Source: JAENVU01 sp031422675
Lineage (GTDB): Bacteria; Actinomycetota; Acidimicrobiia; IMCC26256; JAENVU01
Assembly (NCBI GenBank): GCA_031422675.1
Contig: JANPMG010000016.1
Span: forward strand, 1-18,945
Reading direction: 5' to 3'
Length of the DNA: 18,945 nt
Below, piece after piece: positions 13,851 to 18,945 of the stretch (its first letter is position 1; the number at the start of each line of letters is the position of its first letter). The translations under genes and the position numbers were made by a program. The notes below the pieces were generated by a model that was not told the origin of the DNA, did no database searches, and saw nothing but the letters and a program-made list of their open reading frames with translations.

Positions 13851-15857
13851 TCAGTTGGCGACGAGCACCTTGAACTGGAGGCGGGATTCGTTCTCGGCGG
13901 TGTCGGTGGCCCGAATCTCGAGCACCCGCCATCCGTTGAGCAGGACCCGGGTGTCGTAGCTCACGGTCCCCCCGGAGGGGCCCCGGTAGAGGCGCACACC
14001 TTTCGAGTAGTACTCGATCTTGTCGAGACCGCCGCTGGAAACGGTGGCGGCGGCGGAAATCGGAATGATCCCCGAGACCGTGTCACCGTTGAGCGGGGTG
14101 ACCATGGACGCCGCCGGATCGGTGATCGGGTGATCATCGTCTCGGACCGTGGCCACGATGTGCGCGGTGGCGATGTCGGGCGAACTCAGAGTGATCGTCG
14201 CCGCGGCGTCGAGCTGGTTCGTGTCCTGCTTCGCCGGCAGCCGAAGCGTCTGGGCGACGTTCCAGTTGGCGGGGGTGAACGTGAGCTTCAGCGGGCCGGG
14301 GGCGATCGCGGTGGTTCCGGCCAGGAACTTCGCGGCCACCACCACGTTGGCGAGCGGCCGCTGCGCCAAGCGCACGGTGACCGTGCCGGTCGTGCCCTCG
14401 CGCACCGTCGGCCGGTAGTCGCTGACGACAATGGCTTGGGGTGAAATCTCGACGGACGCGTTGACTGCGGCACAGTTGTCGGGCACCGCGAGCTCGCAGA
14501 TCTGATACCAGATGCTCCGCGTGCCGGGACTGGTTCCGGCCGCCACGTCGACGGACCCGTCCGTGAGGTCGAGGGTCAGCCCCTCGGCTCCGAACACGAC
14601 CGAGAGCGCGACGTTGGCCGAGGTGGCCGGTTGGCCGTCGAGCCTGTCGTTCCGCCGAACGTCCGAGATCGCCTCCCCACCGGTGATGGCAGATGCCGAT
14701 CCCGAGTCGTACCGCGCGACGATCGGGAGTTTGTTCACGGTGACGGCGACGGTCGCCGCGTCGCAGTTGTACGGGGCGGCGATCTCGCAGATGGTGTAGG
14801 CGAGCGTCCGCGCGCCGGACGCCGGCCCGGCGGCGACGTCCACCGATCCGTCGCTCACGTCGAGTGAGACTCCCGGACTGGCCGAGTCCAGGCGCAGCGT
14901 CACCGTGGCGGTGGTCGCAACCGCACCCTGAAGGCGATCGTTGGCCAACACGTTCGGAACTGCGGTCCCACCCGCGGTGGTGGTTGCCCCGGCATCGTCC
15001 ACGGCGTCGATGATGTTGCCGGTCACGAGTACCGACACGGTTGCGTTGTCGCAGTTCGTCAGGCTGACCCGCGAACACATCCGGTAGACGAGTGAGTGAC
15101 TGCCGGGTCGGGTGCCGGCCGCCACGTCAACCGATCCGTCGTTCGAGTCGAGGGAAAGTCCGGGGCTCGCCGAGACGGTTGCGAGCGTGACGTTGGTGAC
15201 GCTGGCCGGACTTCCGGCCAGCGTGTCGTTCGCCAACACGTTGGCGACCGCGACACTCGCGAATGGGGGATCGACCGTGCCCGAATCGTCGTTGGCGACG
15301 GCGGCGGTTCCACCGCTACCGTCGGCACGCCACAGGAACGCACCACGATCTTCCGCGCTGTCCGGCGCGGCGCCGAGCCCCGCACCACCCGCAAACGGCG
15401 GGAAGCCCCAGCTTCCGCCCGCTCCGATCGGCAGGCCGGCGTCGTCCACGGACGAGGTCCACCCGTAGGACCACTCGGAGGCGGAGTAGGTGTTGGCGAA
15501 GTATCCGGTCGCACCGAAGTTGTCGACGAACGCAATGCCGTAGCCGAAGCCGTTGGCGACGTTGCCGCTCACGAAGAGGCTCGACACTCGAGCGGCCAGC
15601 ACCGTGCGCAGCTGCGCTTCGGTCGCCCACACCCAGCCGGTCAGGTTCTTGCCGCTCACGGTGCCGTTGCACGGCGTGACTCCGTCACGCGGACAGACGG
15701 TCGCGATCGCGCCGGCGCTGAGGTCAGCCGTGGACGACAGCGGTAGCCATTCCGTTCCCGCGCCGTCGCTGAAGGCATCCGAGCGAGTCGGACCCCCCAC
15801 CACGACGATCGCGCTGGCCACGCACAACACTCCGATGAGGGCAATCAGTCGACGCAT
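13851..15857 (-). CDS. Large secreted protein with three Cys-paired Ig-like repeats and a Calx-beta-like domain
   Basis: A 668-residue exported protein. A signal peptide (MRRLIALIGVLCVASAIVVV) is followed by an unrecognised Gly/Ser/aromatic-rich domain (about 35-185). Three repeats of roughly 90 residues come next (188-278, 282-374, 377-472), each with ANVLANDxL-like and DGSVDVAAG strands and a C-x7-C pair (Cys261/269, 357/365, 454/462). Residues 474-575 resemble a Calx-beta domain (REGTTGTVTVRLAQRP, ending VRDDDH). Residues 580-668 form an Ig-like domain (VTPLNGDTVSG, then LEIRATDTAENES). The end (VLVAN) shows no LPXTG motif or membrane anchor, so it is either released or held non-covalently. 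It shares its repeat with the divergent gene at 16116. Adhesion or a surface-matrix role is likely; no enzyme motif is visible. Confidence 0.85.
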   Translation of the reverse strand: MRRLIALIGVLCVASAIVVVGGPTRSDAFSDGAGTEWLPLSSTADLSAGAIATVCPRDGVTPCNGTVSGKNLTGWVWATEAQLRTVLAARVSSLFVSGNVANGFGYGIAFVDNFGATGYFANTYSASEWSYGWTSSVDDAGLPIGAGGSWGFPPFAGGAGLGAAPDSAEDRGAFLWRADGSGGTAAVANDDSGTVDPPFASVAVANVLANDTLAGSPASVTNVTLATVSASPGLSLDSNDGSVDVAAGTRPGSHSLVYRMCSRVSLTNCDNATVSVLVTGNIIDAVDDAGATTTAGGTAVPNVLANDRLQGAVATTATVTLRLDSASPGVSLDVSDGSVDVAAGPASGARTLAYTICEIAAPYNCDAATVAVTVNKLPIVARYDSGSASAITGGEAISDVRRNDRLDGQPATSANVALSVVFGAEGLTLDLTDGSVDVAAGTSPGTRSIWYQICELAVPDNCAAVNASVEISPQAIVVSDYRPTVREGTTGTVTVRLAQRPLANVVVAAKFLAGTTAIAPGPLKLTFTPANWNVAQTLRLPAKQDTNQLDAAATITLSSPDIATAHIVATVRDDDHPITDPAASMVTPLNGDTVSGIIPISAAATVSSGGLDKIEYYSKGVRLYRGPSGGTVSYDTRVLLNGWRVLEIRATDTAENESRLQFKVLVAN
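14442..15296 (-). repeat. Three tandem Ig-like repeat modules (C-x7-C)
   Basis: Each module of about 90-95 codons contains an N-D-x-L turn, a DGSVDVAAG strand and a Y-x-x-C-x7-C motif with Asn before the second Cys. The copies have diverged at DNA level, so duplication is not recent. Confidence 0.75.
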
Positions 15858-16115
15858 CGACTCATGATCGGCGAACTACCACCACGAAACTATTGGACAA
15901 TGGTGCTACGACTCAGGGCTGAACTGTGCAGGTGGTTGCACCCAGGGTCAAACCCGTACGAACTCATCCGAACCTCCCGTAATCGCAGCGCGAGTACTAC
16001 GACGAAGGTCCAATTGTTTTCGATCTTTCAGCCCGTAGTGTCGAACGTGCGGCCGTGTCACCACGCCCGCCGTCCCCCGAGCCGTTGGCCCGGTACCCCC
16101 GATCGAGGAGCAGCG
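15858..16115. promoter_or_regulatory. Divergent intergenic region of the two repeat-protein genes
   Basis: This 258-bp stretch is visibly less GC-rich than the flanking genes. On the plus strand TTGTTT (16014-16019) and TAGTGT (16036-16041), 16 nt apart, form a weak sigma70-like promoter for the gene at 16116. An open frame from 15864 runs through the region into that gene, but the translated part is unlike the protein that follows. A minus-strand promoter must also lie here; I could not pick one with confidence. Confidence 0.35.
16105..16110 (+). promoter_or_regulatory. Ribosome binding site fixing the start at 16116
   Basis: GAGGAG with a 5-nt spacer before the ATG at 16116. It supports this start over in-frame upstream ATGs and places a normal signal peptide at the N-terminus. 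Confidence 0.75.
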
Positions 16116-18380
16116 ATGTCGGATCTGCCAGTAGCCGGACGAGGTCGTTTTCGGCTCGGTCGACGAATCCTGGCGGCGCTCGTCGCCGTCCCGCTCGCGC
16201 TCGCCGGTGGGTTCGCACTCACTACCGGCCCGGCGTCGGCCGCGGGCGACGCACCCAACGCGTACGTACTCCAGGGGAGTGCGGCCGCGGTGATCGACAC
16301 CGGCACTCGAACCTCGATCGGCAGCGTCGCGGTTCCGCCCACCGCCACCGACATGACGTTCTCACCCGACGGCGCAACCGGCTACCTCTCCACGACCGCC
16401 ACCGACGTCATCACCGTGATCGACACCGCGACGAACACCACCGCGAGGACGATCACCACGGGCGATGGTCCATCCTCGCTCGGTGTCTCACCGAGCGGCG
16501 ACCGCCTCTACGTCATGCTGGCGGCCGGAAATGTCCAGGTCCTCGACCCGTCGACGGGCGCCGAGGTCGCACTGATCAACGTGGGCGCAGCTGGCGATCT
16601 CGCAGTGAGTGCCGATGGTTCGCGCGCGTACGTTGCTGCGGGCGCAGTGCATGTCCTCGACCTTGCCACCAACGCGGTGATCACTTCGTTCTCACCGGGT
16701 GAGGGGGTGGGCGCCGGTCGAATCGTCCTTTCACCGGACGGCACACGTGGGTACATCACCGCGAGCGAGATCTTCGGTGGAACCGTTGTGGTCGCGGACC
16801 TGAGCACCAACACGGTGATCTCGGCGCCGGGATTCGGCTCGCTCCCGGGCCAGCTGGCGATCTCGCCCGATGGTGCCCGCCTGTACGTCGGCGTGCAGGC
16901 GACCTGGGTCGACACCGGCTACGGCGCCGGGTTCTTCCCCGGCCGAACGGTGCGCATCCTCGAGACTGCGACGAACTCGTGGGCCGCCCAAATCGACCTC
17001 GGTGCCGCAGGGAGCAACTGGTCCCAGCAGAACACGCCATCGGGTATCGCCGTCACCCCCGACCGGAGCGCGGTGTACATCGGAGTTCCGCGCATCGGGA
17101 ACGTGGCGATCGCAGACTTCAACACGAACGCAGTGAGTTCCAACCTGGCCGTCGCGAGTCCCGGTGTCATCGCGATCGCGCCCGATCCCGGCGCAGTCAT
17201 GGCGCCGTACGTGGTCAACGCGGTTGACGACAGCGCGCAGTCCACCACGCTCGGCGGCTTGGCGGTACCGAATGTGTTGTCCAACGATCGCTTCGGCGGC
17301 TTGGTCGCACGACTCACACATGTCTCTCTCACTCCGTTGTCATCCACAGACCCCGGGATCACCTTGAGTGCGAACGGTGCCGTCGATGTGGCCCCCGGTG
17401 CTGCGGTCGGTACCCACACGCTTGGTTACCGGATCTGTGAGATCGCCAGCCCGTTGAACTGTGACGACGCCAACGTGACGATCGGAGTCCGCGACTCCTA
17501 CGTGATCGACGCGGTGGCCGATACCGCAACATCACTCGCAGCGCGTCAAGTGATCGCCAACGTCCTGGCCAACGACACGCTCAACGCGGTGACCGCCACC
17601 ACCGCAACGGTGCGCCTGACCCAGGTGGCCTCCACCAGTGCGACGATCCAGCTCAACCCGAACAACGGGTCGGTGTTCGTCTACGCCGGAACGCCCGGAG
17701 GTTCCTACACGCTTCGGTACCGGATCTGTGAGATCGCGAGCCCGGTGAACTGTGATGAGACCGACGTGGCCATCACGGTGCTGCCCAACGTGGTCGATGC
17801 GGTCAACGATGCGGGGACTGTCACTCGAAGTGGCGGTACTGCCGTGGCCAACGCCTTGGCCAACGACACCATCGGTGGCGTGGTTGCCACCACCCTGAGA
17901 GTCACGCTCGCCCAGACGTCGTCCACCAGCGCGGGTGTCGCGTTGAACGCCGCCAACGGCGCGGTGACGGTGGCCGCGGCTACGCCCATCGGGACCTACA
18001 CCGTGGGATACCGGATCTGCGAGACGCTCGTGGCGTCGAACTGCGACACTGCGACCGTGACGGTCACGGTCAACCCGTACCTGATCGACGCGGTGAACGA
18101 CTCCGGCCGCGGCGCTTCGAAGTACGCGAACACGATCGTGGCGAACGTGCTCGCCAACGATCGGCTGGCAGGACTGGTCGCCACCACCGGCACCGTGAAG
18201 CTGACGCAGGTGTCCTCGACCAACCGCTATTTGAAGCTCCAGCCGCTCACCGGCGCGGTCGTCGTGACCCAGAGGACGAGCTCGGGGATCTTCACGTTGG
18301 TGTACAAGATCTGCGAGAAGGCGAACCTCACCAACTGCGACACTGCAACGGTCACCGCCGACCTGAGCGGCGGTCTGTAA
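16116..18380 (+). CDS. Large secreted YVTN beta-propeller protein with four Cys-paired Ig-like repeats
   Basis: A 754-residue exported protein. The signal peptide has a basic start (GRGRFRLGRR), a hydrophobic core and a likely cleavage after ASA near residue 42. Residues about 48-355 form a YVTN-type beta-propeller with blade signatures FSPDGATGYLST, VSPSGDRLYVML, VSADGSRAYVA, LSPDGTRGYIT, ISPDGARLYVG and VTPDRSAVYIG. Four tandem modules follow (366-458, 463-555, 559-652, 656-749), each with NVLxND-like and Y-x-I-C-x7-C motifs (Cys441/449, 538/546, 635/643, 733/741). It ends TADLSGGL without a sorting signal or anchor. A strong hairpin terminator lies 38 nt downstream. The role is probably cell-surface binding or matrix formation. 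The divergent partner shares the modules but has no propeller. Confidence 0.87.
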   Translation: MSDLPVAGRGRFRLGRRILAALVAVPLALAGGFALTTGPASAAGDAPNAYVLQGSAAAVIDTGTRTSIGSVAVPPTATDMTFSPDGATGYLSTTATDVITVIDTATNTTARTITTGDGPSSLGVSPSGDRLYVMLAAGNVQVLDPSTGAEVALINVGAAGDLAVSADGSRAYVAAGAVHVLDLATNAVITSFSPGEGVGAGRIVLSPDGTRGYITASEIFGGTVVVADLSTNTVISAPGFGSLPGQLAISPDGARLYVGVQATWVDTGYGAGFFPGRTVRILETATNSWAAQIDLGAAGSNWSQQNTPSGIAVTPDRSAVYIGVPRIGNVAIADFNTNAVSSNLAVASPGVIAIAPDPGAVMAPYVVNAVDDSAQSTTLGGLAVPNVLSNDRFGGLVARLTHVSLTPLSSTDPGITLSANGAVDVAPGAAVGTHTLGYRICEIASPLNCDDANVTIGVRDSYVIDAVADTATSLAARQVIANVLANDTLNAVTATTATVRLTQVASTSATIQLNPNNGSVFVYAGTPGGSYTLRYRICEIASPVNCDETDVAITVLPNVVDAVNDAGTVTRSGGTAVANALANDTIGGVVATTLRVTLAQTSSTSAGVALNAANGAVTVAAATPIGTYTVGYRICETLVASNCDTATVTVTVNPYLIDAVNDSGRGASKYANTIVANVLANDRLAGLVATTGTVKLTQVSSTNRYLKLQPLTGAVVVTQRTSSGIFTLVYKICEKANLTNCDTATVTADLSGGL
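17211..18362 (+). repeat. Four tandem Ig-like repeat modules (C-x7-C)
   Basis: Modules 1 and 2 share long stretches of nearly identical DNA around the Cys motif (near 17427 and 17715, both with TACCGGATCTGTGAGATCGC or one mismatch from it). This points to recent duplication or gene conversion. Modules 3 and 4 are more diverged. Confidence 0.8.
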
Positions 18381-18418
18381 CGAGCCCCGGCCGAACCGGC
18401 CCCGAACTGCCGAGTTCA

Positions 18419-18457
18419 CTGGCCCCGCAGCCACCGTATCGGTGGCTCCGGGGCCAG
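18419..18457 (+). terminator. Strong two-part hairpin terminator
   Basis: The outer stem is CTGGCCCCG (18419-18427) with CGGGGCCAG (18449-18457). After a 2x2 internal loop comes the inner stem GCCACCG with CGGTGGC around a TAT loop. That is 16 base pairs with no mismatch in either stem, 38 nt after the stop of the propeller gene. There is no U-tract, as is common in high-GC actinobacteria. Confidence 0.8.
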
Positions 18458-18501
18458 CGAACAGGTCCGGCCGCGGGTCGGGACGTCGCGGCGTCCGGAG
18501 T

Positions 18502-18515
18502 AGCCCGGGAGCGAG
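18502..18515. repeat. Dispersed repeat, copy 2 (AGCCCGGGAGCGAG)
   Basis: Exact second copy of the 14-nt string at 7198-7211, followed by GAGCGACG and GCAGGACG blocks that loosely match the first copy's surroundings. Confidence 0.4.
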
Positions 18516-18548
18516 GGACGAGCGACGCGGGGACGCAGGACGCTCGCC

Positions 18549-18566
18549 GCGCTGCGGATGCAGCGC
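18549..18566. other. Perfect 7-bp hairpin
   Basis: GCGCTGC and GCAGCGC pair perfectly around a GGAT loop. It lies between the repeat copy and the tmRNA-like segment. On the minus strand it stands just downstream of that segment, after a T-rich CTTACTTTTC, so it could be a remnant of a terminator region. Confidence 0.5.
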
Positions 18567-18577
18567 AGAAAAGTAAG

Positions 18578-18604
18578 TGGAGGTGGGGGGAGTCGAACCC
18601 GCCC
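18578..18604 (-). other. tmRNA/tRNA 3'-end-like fragment, candidate attachment site
   Basis: Read on the minus strand, this has GCGGGTTCGACTCC, a T-arm with the TTCGA loop, then CCCCACCTCCA, matching the T-arm and acceptor strand of many bacterial tmRNAs. One T-stem pair is mismatched (C against C), and CCA is not encoded. Nothing upstream on the minus strand supplies a D-arm, an anticodon arm, the tmRNA tag frame or a 5' acceptor strand (a GGRGGTG type). It is therefore not a whole RNA gene. The best reading is the end of an element integrated into a tmRNA or tRNA gene, or a decayed copy. Confidence 0.45.
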
Positions 18605-18606
18605 AG

Positions 18607-18945
18607 GACGGTGCTGACCGCTGACGACGGATGATGGCGGATGCTGTTTTCGCTGGTCAGGGTCGGTGCGCGCTGCTGCCCGCTGCTAGTCCCTCGCGCA
18701 CCCTCGCGAAAAGTCTGTGACCAATCCGTGACCAGAGAGGAAGCATCGAAATCGGCGTCAGTCCCACCGCCGATGCCGGGCCACTACCGCAAGAAGAACT
18801 CAGCCACACCCAGGCGTACGGCAATGTCCCCATTTCGCAAGCGAGCGGAGGAGCGCCTGGCGCTCTCACAATGCGTAGACCAGTCTCAGCGTGAGCGATT
18901 CCCCGTGAGCCTGGCGGCGCACTCCCGAGCTGGCGTTGCGTCGTA
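18607..18945. other. Region without a supported gene
   Basis: About 340 bp with several short open frames on both strands, none with a recognisable product, ribosome site or consistent codon use. Base composition is a little lower in GC than the genes to the left. The region holds the paired GTGACC repeats and may be the edge of an integrated element. Confidence 0.55.
18717..18733. repeat. Two GTGACC direct repeats 11 bp apart
   Basis: GTGACC occurs at 18717-18722 and 18728-18733, so the two copies lie on nearly the same face of the helix. They are about 115 bp from the tmRNA-like segment. Short spaced direct repeats near an attachment core are typical of arm sites for tyrosine recombinases; this is only a suggestion here. 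Confidence 0.35.

Noticed and set aside
15864..16115. Upstream extension of the propeller-repeat gene
   Set aside because: It would bury the signal peptide behind 84 residues of unconserved sequence. The GAGGAG site points to the ATG at 16116.
14442..18362. Tandem repeats considered as a CRISPR or satellite array
   Set aside because: The periodicity is about 280 bp, in frame, and encodes conserved protein modules in two divergent genes; there are no short identical repeats with unique spacers.
18578..18680. Complete tRNA gene on the minus strand
   Set aside because: Only the T-arm and acceptor 3' strand are present; no D-arm, anticodon arm or pairing 5' acceptor strand can be found, and one T-stem pair is mismatched.
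18657..18869. 70-codon minus-strand open frame near the right edge
   Set aside because: No recognisable domain, no ribosome site and mixed composition. It could be a fragment of element DNA but cannot be supported as a gene.

Overview
The window is high-GC DNA with dense genes, frequent GTG starts, many starts without a Shine-Dalgarno sequence but with a TANNNT box just upstream, and threonine-rich secreted proteins. This points to an actinomycete-type chromosome. The protein families, especially the secreted Cys-paired Ig-like repeat proteins, suggest Acidimicrobiia, but that placement is inference; no rRNA or marker phylogeny is available here.

Region 1 (1-1147, all minus strand): the 5' part of a methylglyoxal synthase gene (mgsA), cut by the window edge, then a 152-residue protein of unknown function and a hairpin.

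Region 2 (1148-6245) is the most interesting block. Four minus-strand genes are packed with a 4-nt overlap, a 0-nt junction and a 9-nt gap: aldo-keto reductase, SsuD/SmoC-like flavin monooxygenase, secreted YVTN beta-propeller, EamA-type transporter. A Gfo/Idh/MocA-family gene diverges from them across only 20 bp. An SsuD-like desulfonating monooxygenase, an aldo-keto reductase and an NAD-binding Gfo/Idh/MocA enzyme are the core parts of the oxidative sulfoquinovose (sulfo-SMO) pathway, in which the third type can act as an NAD+-dependent sulfoquinovosidase. I propose this is a sulfo-sugar desulfonation cluster with two unusual additions, a surface propeller and a DMT transporter, and without a flavin reductase in view.

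Region 3 (6286-8757, plus strand): an enoyl-CoA hydratase-family protein lacking both canonical catalytic glutamates, then a KshA-like Rieske oxygenase followed 1 nt later by a SnoaL/NTF2-like protein. A 20-bp near-palindrome resembling the KstR steroid-regulon operator lies just upstream of the Rieske gene. This looks like a steroid- or lipid-related oxidation unit.

Region 4 (8794-13804) is mostly housekeeping: a FrnE-type DsbA-family protein, a membrane diguanylate cyclase with intact GGDEF and I-site, a GNAT acetyltransferase, the ribosome-assembly GTPase RsgA and biotin synthase BioB.

Region 5 (13851-18380): two divergent genes for large secreted proteins that share a roughly 90-residue repeat with an invariant C-x7-C pair (three copies in one, four in the other). 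One adds a Calx-beta-like domain, the other an N-terminal YVTN propeller.

Region 6 (18381-18945): a strong two-part hairpin terminator, a short dispersed repeat, a second hairpin, and a minus-strand segment resembling the 3' end of a tmRNA or tRNA with nothing tRNA-like upstream of it. This may be the attachment-site edge of an integrated element. No gene is supported in the last 340 bases.
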